Shown piece after piece: positions 40,552 through 50,216 of a stretch of DNA of 64,000 nucleotides. The DNA lies in the NCBI GenBank assembly GCA_964588325.1, contig CAZPOR010000004.1, positions 197,174 to 261,173 of the forward strand, in the 5' to 3' direction. Each line of letters starts with the position of its first letter. Position 1 is the first letter of the stretch. The translations under genes and the position numbers were made by a program. This stretch comes from Thiovibrio sp964588325 (GTDB lineage: Bacteria; Desulfobacterota; Desulfobulbia; Desulfobulbales; Desulfurivibrionaceae). The notes under the pieces were generated by a model, which worked only from the letters and a program-made list of their open reading frames with translations, was not told the DNA's origin and did no database searches.

Positions 40552-42309
40552 CTATTCAATCTTAAAGGCTTCCCCCACCAGGGTGTTGATATACCGCTCC
40601 GGCATATCGACCCCCTCCTTGGGAACAACCACCCGGGAAACCCCTTTTTTCTGCCCCATGAGCCGCAAGCCGTACTCCATGGCCTGAAAAATATGAGCGC
40701 ACGCGGCCTGAATGTCCGCAAGGGTACGCGGCTCCCGCGTCAAGAGCTGGTCAACAGCCTCATCGTTAAAATTGACCTGCACCCCGCATTTTTCGCTGAT
40801 CTCCGCCTCGCTGCCGTGAACGGCCTGAATCAGGCGAATGAAACCATCGCACACCTCTCGGGGATCCACATCCTGGTCCTGACTCTCCTTGGCCATGAGT
40901 TGCAATCGCTTCGGAGTGGCGAGCACCTGATGATCTTCCAGGTAATTCCCCATCCGCTTGAGAATAAATGATGTCAACCGTTCAAACTCAACAGCCTGCA
41001 ACGCCTCGAAGCGGGCTCGATGATCCGCCTGCACCCCCGGGTCCGCCAAGAGCCTTTCGAGCACCACCCCGGGCGAACGCACCATTTCCACATCCACCAC
41101 AAGATGACGGATGCTGGTGGAGGGCAGCTTTTTCTCGTAGTGGAGCAGGATTTTCTCCATGACGCTCACCAAGCCGCGGGCTCCGGTCCGTTCCCGCTTG
41201 GCAAGTGCGGCGATTTCGCGCAGCGCCGCGTCTTCAAACTGGAGATTGACTCCGTACACCCGGAAATCCTGCTTCTTGGCCACCACAATGGAGCTGTTGG
41301 GATTGGCCAGAATCTCGTAAAAATCATCCTCGCTCAGTTCATCAAGCACGGCGATGACCGGCAGACGCCCGACAAACTCGCTTTCAAAGCCGAACGCAAC
41401 GAGATCCTCGGCCTTGACCTGCTTAAAAAAACGCCCGCTTGTCTTCACCGAGGAGACGGAACTTTCAAAGCCCATGGATTGCTGCTGCACCCGTTTTTTG
41501 ATGATCTCCTCAAGCCCGGCAAAAGCCCCGCTCATAATGAAAAGGATATTTTTGGTGTTGACCACCCGCCGCTCCCGCTTGCCCGTTGCGCGGTACTGTT
41601 CGATGGCTTCGATCTGCGAGACCGGATCGTGGGCCACCTTGAGTTCGACCTCGGTTTCCTCCATGGGCTTGAGCAGGGCGCGCTGCACCCCGGTGCGGGA
41701 AACATCCGCCCCGATCCGGAAAGGACTGGCGGCAATTTTGTCGATCTCATCCAGATAGATAATGCCGTACTGGGCCTGCTCGATATTCCCGTCCGCCTCT
41801 CGGACCAGATCGCGGACCAGATCATCAACATCCCCGCCCACGTAGCCTGTTTCGCTGAACTTGGTGGCGTCGCCCTTGATGAAAGGCACCCCGAGATGCC
41901 GGGCAATGAGCTTGATAAGAAAGGTCTTGCCCACCCCGGTCGGACCCATCAGCAAAACATTGCTCTTGATCTGCCCCATGCTGCGCCTTGCCTTGCGGGG
42001 GTTGGCCTGGGCGTAGCTGATCCGGTTGAAATGGGTGCATATCTTGGTGGCAAGAATGGCCTTGGCCTCATCCTGCCTCACCACATATTCGTCGAGATAG
42101 GCAATAAGCTCTTCCGGATTGGTGTCGAAATGAAAAGCCGCCGCGCCGCCGGAGACCGGCTTGCCGGTCTCGGCTTCTTCGCTCTGGGGCATGGGCAACA
42201 AACCGCTGGAGACGATCTTCACCTTCTGCCCGTACTTTTTGCTGAGATACTCCCCGATCTCTTTTTCCAACTCTTTCTGGTCTGGAAGGCTGGTGTCGTA
42301 TTCGTTCAT
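40552..42309 (-). CDS. ClpX-like AAA+ ATPase without zinc finger
   Basis: A 585-aa AAA+ protein close to ClpX in its core. It has Walker A GPTGVGKT (122-129), the ClpX pore loop GYVG (155-158), Walker B IIYLDEIDKI (183-192), FGFESEFVGRLPVI (307-319) and sensor II TGARGL (375-380). An MGF tripeptide (279-281) lies where ClpX has its ClpP-docking IGF loop. It differs in three ways: no N-terminal C4 zinc-binding domain, an insert rich in Glu/Lys around 215-250, and about 170 extra helical residues at the C-terminus. It is last in the mrp-to-clpX-like operon, 11 nt after ntrX. It may unfold a specific set of substrates or feed ClpP; the substrate is unknown. Confidence 0.8.
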   Translation of the reverse strand: MNEYDTSLPDQKELEKEIGEYLSKKYGQKVKIVSSGLLPMPQSEEAETGKPVSGGAAAFHFDTNPEELIAYLDEYVVRQDEAKAILATKICTHFNRISYAQANPRKARRSMGQIKSNVLLMGPTGVGKTFLIKLIARHLGVPFIKGDATKFSETGYVGGDVDDLVRDLVREADGNIEQAQYGIIYLDEIDKIAASPFRIGADVSRTGVQRALLKPMEETEVELKVAHDPVSQIEAIEQYRATGKRERRVVNTKNILFIMSGAFAGLEEIIKKRVQQQSMGFESSVSSVKTSGRFFKQVKAEDLVAFGFESEFVGRLPVIAVLDELSEDDFYEILANPNSSIVVAKKQDFRVYGVNLQFEDAALREIAALAKRERTGARGLVSVMEKILLHYEKKLPSTSIRHLVVDVEMVRSPGVVLERLLADPGVQADHRARFEALQAVEFERLTSFILKRMGNYLEDHQVLATPKRLQLMAKESQDQDVDPREVCDGFIRLIQAVHGSEAEISEKCGVQVNFNDEAVDQLLTREPRTLADIQAACAHIFQAMEYGLRLMGQKKGVSRVVVPKEGVDMPERYINTLVGEAFKIE

Positions 42310-42320
42310 GGCTTCCTCCC

Positions 42321-43691
42321 TTATTCTTCCCCCAGGGACAGGGACTTCATCTTCCTGTGCAGATGACTCCGTTCCAGGCCTATTTGTTCCGCCGTCTGGG
42401 AAATATTCCCTTCATTGCCTGCCAGACGGGCCTTTAAGAAATCCCGCTCGAAAATCTTCTTGGCCTCTTTGTAGCTCAAGGTGTGGTAGAGCGTGTCCAC
42501 GCCAGCGGCCAAAGGCGCGTCTTCTCCCGAAGCAATGCCGAGCAGCCGCGCGACTTCTGCCTCTTCAACTGTTTCCGCCGCACACATGATCATGATCCGT
42601 TCCACAAAATTGCGCAGTTCGCGGACATTGCCCGGCCAGGCGTGGCGCATCATGGCCTGCAGAGCGCCTGCACTGAATTTCTTTTCTCCCAGTCCCTTTC
42701 TCGCGTTGTCCGCCACGAAATCGGCGACCAGCAGGGGGATATCCTCTCTTCGTTCCCGCAGGGGCGGCACCTGAATGGGCACCACATTGAGCCGGTAAAA
42801 AAGATCCGCCCGGAACGTGCCGTTTTCGATCTCCTGCTCAAGATCCTTGTTGGTGGCGGCCAGCACCCGAACTTCAACCTGAATGGTCTTCGAGCCGCCC
42901 ACCCGCTCAAATTTCTGCTCCTGCAGGATGCGCAGCACCTTGGCCTGGGTCTTGAGGCTCATGTCGCCGATTTCATCCAGAAAGAGCGTGGTGCCGTCGG
43001 CCAGATCGAATTTTCCCCGCCGGCTGGTGGTGGCCCCGGTGAACGAGCCCTTCTCATGGCCGAACAGTTCGGATTCGATCAGCTCCTCCGGAATGGCGGC
43101 GCAGTTCAGCTCGATCATCGGCTTGGCAGCGTTCTTGGACAACCGGTGGATGCTCTGGGCCACCAGCTCCTTGCCGGTGCCATGCTCTCCCCGGATCAAA
43201 ACCCACGCCTCGGTGGGCGCCACCCGCTCCACCAACTGCCTCAGCCCCGTCATGGCCGGCGAGTTGCCGGTGAGTTGCGTGGCGCGCTGGGTCTGCTGGC
43301 GCAGGATCAGGTTCTCTCTTTTGAGCCGGGCGAGATCCAGGGCGTTGTTGATGGAGAGGATGATCTTGTCGTAGGAGGGCGGTTTTTCGATAAAATCATA
43401 GGCTCCCATCTTGGTGGCCTGCACCGCGGTTTCAATAGTGCCGTGCCCGGAGATCATGATCACCGGCAATTCGGCCTGGGTTTCCTTGATGCGTTTAAGC
43501 ACCTCAAGGCCGTCCATCCCAGGCATCCAGATATCGAGCAAAACCAGATCGACCCGCTCATCCTCCAGCAGGGAAAGCCCCTGCTGCCCATCCTCGGCTG
43601 AAAGCGTCTGGAATCCTTCATCCGCCAGAATCCCGGACAGGGACTCACGGATACTCGCTTCATCGTCAATTATGAGGATTGTTTTTGCCAT
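42321..43691 (-). CDS. ntrX: NtrX-like sigma-54 response regulator
   Basis: A 456-aa NtrC-family activator. The receiver (about 1-120) has DD at 9-10, phospho-acceptor D53 in LLDIWMPGMDG and K103-type Lys in FIEKPP. The AAA+ domain has Walker A GEHGTGKE and Walker B TTLFLDEIGDM. The sigma-54 contact loop is GSFTGA, a tolerated variant of GAFTGA. The Fis-type helix-turn-helix is at the C-terminus (NISQTAEQIGLERSHLHRKMKSL). It follows the NtrY-like kinase gene by about 80 nt, the usual NtrY/NtrX pairing. It would activate sigma-54 promoters in response to the kinase. Confidence 0.9.
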   Translation of the reverse strand: MAKTILIIDDEASIRESLSGILADEGFQTLSAEDGQQGLSLLEDERVDLVLLDIWMPGMDGLEVLKRIKETQAELPVIMISGHGTIETAVQATKMGAYDFIEKPPSYDKIILSINNALDLARLKRENLILRQQTQRATQLTGNSPAMTGLRQLVERVAPTEAWVLIRGEHGTGKELVAQSIHRLSKNAAKPMIELNCAAIPEELIESELFGHEKGSFTGATTSRRGKFDLADGTTLFLDEIGDMSLKTQAKVLRILQEQKFERVGGSKTIQVEVRVLAATNKDLEQEIENGTFRADLFYRLNVVPIQVPPLRERREDIPLLVADFVADNARKGLGEKKFSAGALQAMMRHAWPGNVRELRNFVERIMIMCAAETVEEAEVARLLGIASGEDAPLAAGVDTLYHTLSYKEAKKIFERDFLKARLAGNEGNISQTAEQIGLERSHLHRKMKSLSLGEE

Positions 43692-43772
43692 CGCCGTTTC
43701 GCTGAAATGTATCCATCAGTAGTCCTGGATTCTTCAATATACCATGCCCTGCCTGGCGGATAACATGCTTTT

Positions 43773-46007
43773 CTAGCCATTCCCAAGGGGAAGCTCGATA
43801 ATGAAACGGGCCCCCTGGGGCTCATTATCCTTAACCCGGATATATCCGTGATGATCCGCAACCACCGTGCTGGCTATGGCCAGCCCCAGACCGGTTCCGG
43901 TCTTTTTTCTTGAAAAATATGGTTCAAAGAGCCGCAGTTTGTCCTGATCGCTGACCCCGGAGCCATTGTCGCGCACCTCAAGGATGACCACGTTGCGCTC
44001 TTCCTCGCAGGCAAGAACGATCTCGATCACTCCAGCCTCTGCGGTGGCGGCCACGGCATTATTGAGCAGGTTGACGAGAACCCGCTTCATCTGCTTGACG
44101 TCAAAGGAAAACACCGGGATAGGCCCCTCCACCCGCAAACGAAACTGCCTGTTCTTGTGGGCCTCCTGATAGAGAACAAAGGCCTCGTTGGCCATTTCGG
44201 CGATGTTCCCCATGGCCTTATGCACTGCGGGCATCCGGGCGAAACTGGAAAATTCGCTCACCAGTTTTTTCAACTCGTCCACCTGATTGATAATGGTTTT
44301 GGTGCAGACATCGAAAACCTCCTGGTCCCCCTCCAGCCGATCGAGGTACCGCTTGCGGAGCCGCTGGGCGGAAAGCTGGATGGGGGTCAGGGGATTTTTC
44401 ACCTCATGGGCGATCCTCCGCGCCACCTCACGCCAGGCCGCCATCCGCTGCGCCTTTTCCAGCTCGGTAAGGTTGTCGAACACCAGAACCACGCCCAGGG
44501 ATTGGCTGTTTTCATCCTCAAGCCGGGTCACATTCACCCGCAGCGAAAAGGTTTCATCGCCCACCGTGAGGCGCAGCGGCCTTTCCAGCGAAGATTTGCC
44601 GCTGCGCGACAGCTCGCCGAGAAAACCCTCCAGGACAGCCCGGTGCTCCGGCCTGAGAACCGCCTGATACTCCTTGCCCTCGAAATCCCTGCGATCAATG
44701 CACAGCAGTTCCTCGGCAAACCGGTTGATGGTGGTAATCCTCCCGTGCTCATCCAGGGAGATAACCCCGGCCGCCACGCTTTGCAGAACTATCTCCATGT
44801 AGCGGCGTCTGGTCTCGGCATCGAGATTGCCCTGGCGCAAGGCGCTGTTTGCTTCTTCGAGCTGCCGCTTACTTGCGAGGAGATCGCTGGTCATCCGGTT
44901 GAAGGAATCGACCAGGGTTCCCATCTCGTCGCCCGAGGTCTTTTCCAGAACAAAATCCAGTTCCCCTTCGGCAACCCGCCGCGTCGCCTCGGCCAGCCTG
45001 CCGATAGGGCCGGTCAGCCCGCCGGCCACATAAAAGGCGAACCAGATCGCGCAAAAAACAATGAGCAGGGTGACGATCAGCAGCATGACCAGCAGACTGG
45101 TCTTAATCGGGGCCTTGAGAATCATCAACTGCTTGTAGCCTTCGTACCCTGCGGAGATGGTCTGCATCTGCCTGACCCGCTCCCGGGGAATGAGCAGAGA
45201 GACGATCAGCGCCCCCTGGCCAGCGCCCGCGCCGTCGATCCGGATCGAACTCACCCCCCGAACCAGCTCCCCGGCGGCCACCGGCTGGATGGTTATCTGC
45301 TCCGTATTGTCGGTAAGGGCGTTGCGGATCGTATCCAGCGGAATTTCCGGCACACCCTCCTCGATGATTTCTGGCCGGTACGCCCGGGCCAGCACCTCCC
45401 GTTGGCCGGAGATCACCTCGATCCCAGCCAGGCCATGGGTTTTCATGATGTCTTTCAACACCGGCTCGGCATCTTTCCAGGAAATATCCCCGTACCGCCT
45501 TGCATCCAAACGGTCCCCGATGAGACGCGCCTGCCGGTCAACCTGGTCCTGGGTCTCCTGGTAACTGTTCTTGGCAATGGAAATCGACTCTTCAAGGGAC
45601 TGGGCGACATTGCTGTTGAACCAGTAATCCATGCTGGTGGAGACAAACTGCAGGGCAATGAAAAAAAGCAGCCCGGTGGGGAAAAAAGACATGGAAACAA
45701 AGGCGATGACCAGCTTGGAGCGGAGTTTTGTGCCAAGAAACCGCCGCCGCCGCTCAAAAACAAGCTGCGCCAGATTGCGGAGCACCAGAAAAACCATCAA
45801 CAGCAAGAGGAGAACATTGAGGTTGATGAGGACGAAGATCAGGACATTGCCGCTGACCGGAAAGGGAACGGTTCCCAGTTGCACAACCCTGGTTTCCAAA
45901 TAGGTCAGCAGGGGGATCAGAACGAGGCAGGCAAGGATGATCAGGCGGATGCGCTTTTTACGGCGCAGCCTGTCTTTCCTGAGAACCTCCTCGCTGGCTG
46001 CATCCAT
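43773..46007 (-). CDS. ntrY: NtrY-like membrane sensor histidine kinase
   Basis: A 744-aa kinase. Three N-terminal membrane helices lie near residues 18-38, 50-77 and 95-118. A periplasmic region (about 120-285) and a fourth helix (VMLLIVTLLIVFCAIWFAFYV) follow. Then come HAMP (GGLTGPIGRLAEATRRVAEGELDFVLE), a PAS domain (SVAAGVISLDEHGRITTINRFAEELL), HisKA with the phospho-His in RRIAHEVKNPLTPIQLSAQRL, and HATPase with N box LLNNAVAATAEAG, DNGSG and GTGLGLAI. This is the NtrY layout. ATG 46007 starts 1 nt after the DUF4390 stop (coupled); an in-frame TTG at 46046 is less likely. Confidence 0.9.
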   Translation of the reverse strand: MDAASEEVLRKDRLRRKKRIRLIILACLVLIPLLTYLETRVVQLGTVPFPVSGNVLIFVLINLNVLLLLLMVFLVLRNLAQLVFERRRRFLGTKLRSKLVIAFVSMSFFPTGLLFFIALQFVSTSMDYWFNSNVAQSLEESISIAKNSYQETQDQVDRQARLIGDRLDARRYGDISWKDAEPVLKDIMKTHGLAGIEVISGQREVLARAYRPEIIEEGVPEIPLDTIRNALTDNTEQITIQPVAAGELVRGVSSIRIDGAGAGQGALIVSLLIPRERVRQMQTISAGYEGYKQLMILKAPIKTSLLVMLLIVTLLIVFCAIWFAFYVAGGLTGPIGRLAEATRRVAEGELDFVLEKTSGDEMGTLVDSFNRMTSDLLASKRQLEEANSALRQGNLDAETRRRYMEIVLQSVAAGVISLDEHGRITTINRFAEELLCIDRRDFEGKEYQAVLRPEHRAVLEGFLGELSRSGKSSLERPLRLTVGDETFSLRVNVTRLEDENSQSLGVVLVFDNLTELEKAQRMAAWREVARRIAHEVKNPLTPIQLSAQRLRKRYLDRLEGDQEVFDVCTKTIINQVDELKKLVSEFSSFARMPAVHKAMGNIAEMANEAFVLYQEAHKNRQFRLRVEGPIPVFSFDVKQMKRVLVNLLNNAVAATAEAGVIEIVLACEEERNVVILEVRDNGSGVSDQDKLRLFEPYFSRKKTGTGLGLAIASTVVADHHGYIRVKDNEPQGARFIIELPLGNG

Positions 46008-46008
46008 G

Positions 46009-46596
46009 CTAATATCTGAACTCAACCGTGTACCACTCGGTTTCAAAATCCCAAAGGCTCAGGAAGGGAATCACGTAGTGGAAATAAAGCGGCAAGGTTT
46101 TTTCCGCGAGCTTGGCCTTCACCCTGAGCAGGTATCCCGCATCCGGCAGCAGGGATTTCAGGGGCGCAACCGGCGGACCGTTGAGCTGGGCCATGGCTTT
46201 TTTCGCCTCGGCCAGCGATTTGGTGCGGAAGGTCTGACCGGATGTTTCCGAACGGACGATGGAGTACTCCTCCTTGAGGGTGTCATAGCTCAGGGTATGG
46301 TCAAATTGCAGGGAAACGAGCTGCTGGTTCATCCAGGTGTTCCGTTTCCGTTCCAGCTTCACATAAAAATTGAAAGTCACCGGGATGCCGTTCTTGATCC
46401 CCTCCTCCATCTGCTTGGTAAAGGCGTTGTTGACCGTGAGAAACAGGAGCAGATCCGTACTGGAATTGGTAACGATCAACTCCTCGATGGTCGCGTTCTG
46501 GGCAAGCGCGGGGTGCCCCCCGCCCCAGAAAAGAGCCAGGGCGAGCAGCAGGGATGAAAAAACGCGAAGTTGTCGTGTACGGCTGGGTGTGCGCAT
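46009..46596 (-). CDS. DUF4390 exported protein
   Basis: A 195-aa protein with a signal peptide (LRVFSSLLLALALFWGGGHPALA) and a beta-rich body: ATIEELIVTNSSTDLLLFLTVNNAFTKQMEEGIKNGIPVTFNFYVKLERKRNTW, then LDPYFHYVIPFLSLWDFETEWYTVEF-type end. This pattern, and the place directly before ntrY, match DUF4390. DUF4390 genes sit upstream of NtrY in several phyla and may feed periplasmic signals to the kinase, though this is untested. Start ATG 46596 or GTG 46602; the stop is 1 nt before the kinase start. Confidence 0.78.
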   Translation of the reverse strand: MRTPSRTRQLRVFSSLLLALALFWGGGHPALAQNATIEELIVTNSSTDLLLFLTVNNAFTKQMEEGIKNGIPVTFNFYVKLERKRNTWMNQQLVSLQFDHTLSYDTLKEEYSIVRSETSGQTFRTKSLAEAKKAMAQLNGPPVAPLKSLLPDAGYLLRVKAKLAEKTLPLYFHYVIPFLSLWDFETEWYTVEFRY

Positions 46597-46602
46597 AATC
46601 AC

Positions 46603-48291
46603 TTACGTCGTTGAAGAAACCGGGGTGCCGGGGGGGTATTCCTGATTCTCGGACTGAGCATGTCCCCCCCTCCTCTGCCATTTTTTTAAAACCAGACTCC
46701 TGGCCTTGTCCAGAAACGGGCCAAAGGTTGCGGCATCACGGGCGCTTAAGGCGACAGCGTCATAGAGCCGCAACTGCTCGGCAACAACCTCCGGCTCAAC
46801 CAGATCGATCTTGTTAAACACCTTGAGGCAAGGCAGATCATCCAGCTCAAGCTCCCGGAGCAGATCCTCCACCACCTGGATATGGTCACTGCAACGCGGA
46901 TTGCCGGCATCGATCACATGCACCAGCACATCCGCCTCATGCAGCTCCTCCAGGGTCGCCTTAAAGGCCTTGAGCAGCTCCTCGGGCAGATGGCGGATAA
47001 AGCCCACCGTGTCCGTGATGATGACCTCCACATCCTCAGGAAAACGCAGCCTCCGGCTGGTCGGGTCCAGGGTGGCGAACAGCTTGTCCTCCGCGACGAT
47101 GGCGCTGTTGGTCAGGGTGTTGAGCAGAGTTGACTTGCCGGCATTGGTATAGCCGACCAGCGAGAGAACCGGCAAGTCCTTTTTGCGCCGGCGGCTCCGC
47201 CGCTGCTCACGCTCGCGGCTGACCTCCTTGAGTTTCTTGGCCAGCTTGCTCAACCGGTCGTTGATGCGGCGGCGATCCACCTCAAGACGGGTTTCGCCGG
47301 GGCCGCGGCCGCCGATGCCGCCGGTGAGCCGGGACAGGGCGTCATCCCTGGTGGTCAGCCTGGGCAGCATGTATTTGAGCTGGGCCATCTCGATCTGCAG
47401 CCTGCCTTCGCGGCTCAGGGCACGCCGGGCAAAAATATCCAGGATCAACTGGGTGCGGTCGATGACCCGCAGCTCGGTATGGTCGGTTATGGACCGCACC
47501 TGGGACGGATTCAGCTCCTGGTCGAAGATCAGCAGATTGGCATTGAGCCTGAGCGCGGCCAGCATGATCTCCCCGAGCTTTCCCTTGCCCAGGATCAACC
47601 GGGGATTGATCTTTTCCCTGCGCTGCACCACGGTATCGAGAACAATTACCTCGGCGGAACGCGCCAGTTCAACCAGCTCGTCCATGGATTCCTGAGCCTT
47701 GACCTTGGAGAGCGGGGTCACGCTGATCAGGATCGCCCGGTCTCTCCCTGCATCCACCTCGCGCACCGGCCTGGCCTTGGAAAACTCATCCTCAAGCGCG
47801 GCGATGAATTCCCGGAAATGGCCCTGCCGTCCGGGAATCTCCGGCGCCAGCAAGACCCAGTTGCGGCCCTCCACCGGCTGGGGCACCAGATGAGCGGAGT
47901 ACAGCCGGGTGGCAATCCCCTGCTCCATCTTCACCGCGGTCATCATATCGAGCCGCAGGAAGAGCAGATCCATGAGATCGTCTTCGCTGAGATCCTCCCC
48001 GCCAAGATGGGTATGCACGCAGCGCAAACCCTTGAGCCGCCCGCCCGAGGCCTTGAACTGCCTGAGGGCCGGGATCATGATGGATTTATGATCCCCCACC
48101 ATGACCGCCTCGACCTGACCGCCACGGCTGAGCAGGACGCCGATCTGACGCCCAAGTTCAAAGGCAACCGCGCACAGCTCTTTTGCCAATTCCGGACTGA
48201 CGATCAGGTCCGGGGAAACCCGCCTGCCTGCGATACGCTCAAGCGCTTTCAACTGGGCGGTTTTCAGGCCGCTGGTATTGCCGGTTATCAT
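46603..48291 (-). CDS. hflX: GTPase HflX
   Basis: A 562-aa ribosome-associated GTPase. The N-terminal HflX domain (about 180-370) has ERLDTVVQRREKINPRLILGKGK-type sequence and DHTELRVIDRTQLILDIFARRALSREGRLQ. The conserved GGIGGRGPGETRLEVDRR precedes the G domain with P-loop GYTNAGKST (about 376-384), DTVGFIRHLPEELL and NKIDLV. It also has an extra N-terminal domain of about 170 residues, found in many Desulfobacterota HflX proteins. HflX splits stalled ribosomes. It overlaps the selB stop by ATGA. Confidence 0.92.
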   Translation of the reverse strand: MITGNTSGLKTAQLKALERIAGRRVSPDLIVSPELAKELCAVAFELGRQIGVLLSRGGQVEAVMVGDHKSIMIPALRQFKASGGRLKGLRCVHTHLGGEDLSEDDLMDLLFLRLDMMTAVKMEQGIATRLYSAHLVPQPVEGRNWVLLAPEIPGRQGHFREFIAALEDEFSKARPVREVDAGRDRAILISVTPLSKVKAQESMDELVELARSAEVIVLDTVVQRREKINPRLILGKGKLGEIMLAALRLNANLLIFDQELNPSQVRSITDHTELRVIDRTQLILDIFARRALSREGRLQIEMAQLKYMLPRLTTRDDALSRLTGGIGGRGPGETRLEVDRRRINDRLSKLAKKLKEVSREREQRRSRRRKKDLPVLSLVGYTNAGKSTLLNTLTNSAIVAEDKLFATLDPTSRRLRFPEDVEVIITDTVGFIRHLPEELLKAFKATLEELHEADVLVHVIDAGNPRCSDHIQVVEDLLRELELDDLPCLKVFNKIDLVEPEVVAEQLRLYDAVALSARDAATFGPFLDKARSLVLKKWQRRGGHAQSENQEYPPGTPVSSTT

Positions 48292-50213
48292 GGTGATGGC
48301 TGCCGCTCCCGCAGCAAACGCTTGTCGCCTACCCGGATGGTCACCTTGATTTTATCAAAATACTCCAGCAGAGGGATAGAAAATTTCCTGGTCAACCCGG
48401 TGAGGTTTTTAAAGCGGGGCGCGTCGATCTCCCCTTCCTTTTTGATGAAGGCCACGAGCTGTTCCTGCAGGACCGCCAGGGCTCCCCCCTGAAAATAGAG
48501 ATCCTCGCTGATCTTGACCAGAACCTGCTCGCGGACCAGAAGTTCAAGCACCTCACGGACCAGGGGGACGGGATACCTGGCAAACCGCTCCTGCACCTCC
48601 CGCACCGTGGGCGGGGTCAGCCCGGCCTCACGGTAGAACGCCTCCATTTCCGCACGGATGCTCTGGGCGTCTGCCTTGAGCGATACCTGATGCCCTGTCA
48701 GCCGCACCGTTGCCTCATCGACAACAATCGTCCCCTGTTTGACCAGGGTGTTGAGCAGCAATTGAAAAAAACGCTGATCCATGTCGGTGTGCAGGCGGGA
48801 ACGCAGCTCCTCCTTGGAAAGGCCCGGCTTCATCGAATTGTCCCGGTGAAAATCAGCCAGGATCTTCGTAAGCGATGCGCCCATACCCTCGAAGGTTTCC
48901 GCCGCGACCATGCGCTGCCGCTCGGAATCCACCATGATGATCTTCCGGCTGGAGATGGGGGTGTCCAGCAGCTTTCTAAAACGCTTGCCGAACTGGCCCA
49001 TCTTCACGCAGAGCGCCTCGAAGGTGAGCCCGGCAACTCCTGCCTCCCGAAGGTGCAGGAGCGAGATATCCTCGGCGGAACCCTCCTGATACAGTGCAAA
49101 TATCTCGCTGTTCGCCTCCTTGAAACGCCGCCGCTTGGGCGGGGAACCGTTCCATATCCCGCCGCCGCCAATGGTGGCCACGGGCGAATAGCTCCGCACC
49201 ACATAGCGGTCTCCGGGCCAGGCGCCAAAGGGCTCCTCCAGCAGGATCTGCACGTTGGCCCGGCTGCCCGGGGCAAGCTCCTCATCCTCCAGCAGCACAA
49301 TACGGCCCATGATTTCCGCGGTGCCTATGTGCACCCGCACCCTGCTTCGGTTCTTAAGGGGTTTGGCGTTTCCGGAGAGATACAAGAAATCTCCGTCCAG
49401 CAGATAGGAGGGCGCCAGGGTTCCAGGGGTGGCAAGCATATTGCCCCGGGCAATCATCTCGGTGTCCAGTCCCTGGATATTGATGGCGGTGCGCTTGCCC
49501 GCCTCGATCAGATCCACGTCCTGGCCGTGCACCTGGATGCCGCGGATCTTGGCGGTGTGATTCTGGGGATAGACGGTGATGTCCTCGCCCACCGAAATCC
49601 GGCCCGAGATGGAGGTGCCGGTGACCACGACGCCGAACCCCTTCATGCTGAACACCCGGTCCACGGGCAAGCGGAACGGGCCATGGGCCTCGCTAAACTC
49701 GCTACCCCGCACCAGGGTGTCCAGCACCGCACGGACCTCGTCCAACCCCTCGCCGGTGGTGGAGGAAACCGCGACCATGGGCGCGTCTTCCAAAAAGCTG
49801 CCGGCCAGAAACTGGCGCACATCCTCCTGCACCAGGGCCAGCCACTCCGCATCCACCATGTCCTTCTTGGTGAGGATCACCAGGCCGCGTTTCACCCCGA
49901 GCAGACGGCAGATATCGAAATGCTCCCTGGTCTGGGGCATGATCCCCTCGTCCGCCGCGATGACAAAGGCGAGCAGATCGATGCCGGTGGCGCCGGCCAC
50001 CATGTTTTTCACAAACCGTTCGTGGCCGGGCACGTCGATGATGCCGAGGCGATGGCCGCAGGGCAGATCGAGAAAGGCAAAGCCCAGCTCGATAGTGATG
50101 CCCCGCTTCTTCTCTTCCTTCAGCCGGTCGGTGTCAATGCCGGTGAGGGCCCGGACCAGACTGGTCTTGCCGTGATCCACATGACCGGCCGTGCCGAGGA
50201 CGATCTCCCGCAT
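48288..50213 (-). CDS. selB: Selenocysteine-specific elongation factor SelB
   Basis: A 641-aa factor that delivers Sec-tRNA(Sec) to UGA codons marked by a SECIS hairpin. The EF-Tu-like part has GHVDHGKT (10-17), RGITIELGFAFLDLP, DVPGHERFVKNM and TKKDMVD. Domains 2 and 3 run to about residue 340. The C-terminal winged-helix repeats (about 390-641), including the RKFSIPLLEYFDKIKVTIRVGDKRLLR end, bind the SECIS RNA. Its presence shows the organism makes selenoproteins; one is encoded at 54370-54717. It starts 3 nt after the MBL gene stop. Confidence 0.95.
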   Translation of the reverse strand: MREIVLGTAGHVDHGKTSLVRALTGIDTDRLKEEKKRGITIELGFAFLDLPCGHRLGIIDVPGHERFVKNMVAGATGIDLLAFVIAADEGIMPQTREHFDICRLLGVKRGLVILTKKDMVDAEWLALVQEDVRQFLAGSFLEDAPMVAVSSTTGEGLDEVRAVLDTLVRGSEFSEAHGPFRLPVDRVFSMKGFGVVVTGTSISGRISVGEDITVYPQNHTAKIRGIQVHGQDVDLIEAGKRTAINIQGLDTEMIARGNMLATPGTLAPSYLLDGDFLYLSGNAKPLKNRSRVRVHIGTAEIMGRIVLLEDEELAPGSRANVQILLEEPFGAWPGDRYVVRSYSPVATIGGGGIWNGSPPKRRRFKEANSEIFALYQEGSAEDISLLHLREAGVAGLTFEALCVKMGQFGKRFRKLLDTPISSRKIIMVDSERQRMVAAETFEGMGASLTKILADFHRDNSMKPGLSKEELRSRLHTDMDQRFFQLLLNTLVKQGTIVVDEATVRLTGHQVSLKADAQSIRAEMEAFYREAGLTPPTVREVQERFARYPVPLVREVLELLVREQVLVKISEDLYFQGGALAVLQEQLVAFIKKEGEIDAPRFKNLTGLTRKFSIPLLEYFDKIKVTIRVGDKRLLRERQPSP

Positions 50214-50216
50214 CTG

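Noticed and set aside
44157..46019. 620-codon plus-strand open frame opposite ntrY
   Set aside because: It lies fully inside the kinase gene on the other strand and shows biased Gln/His/Pro-rich sequence with no domains.
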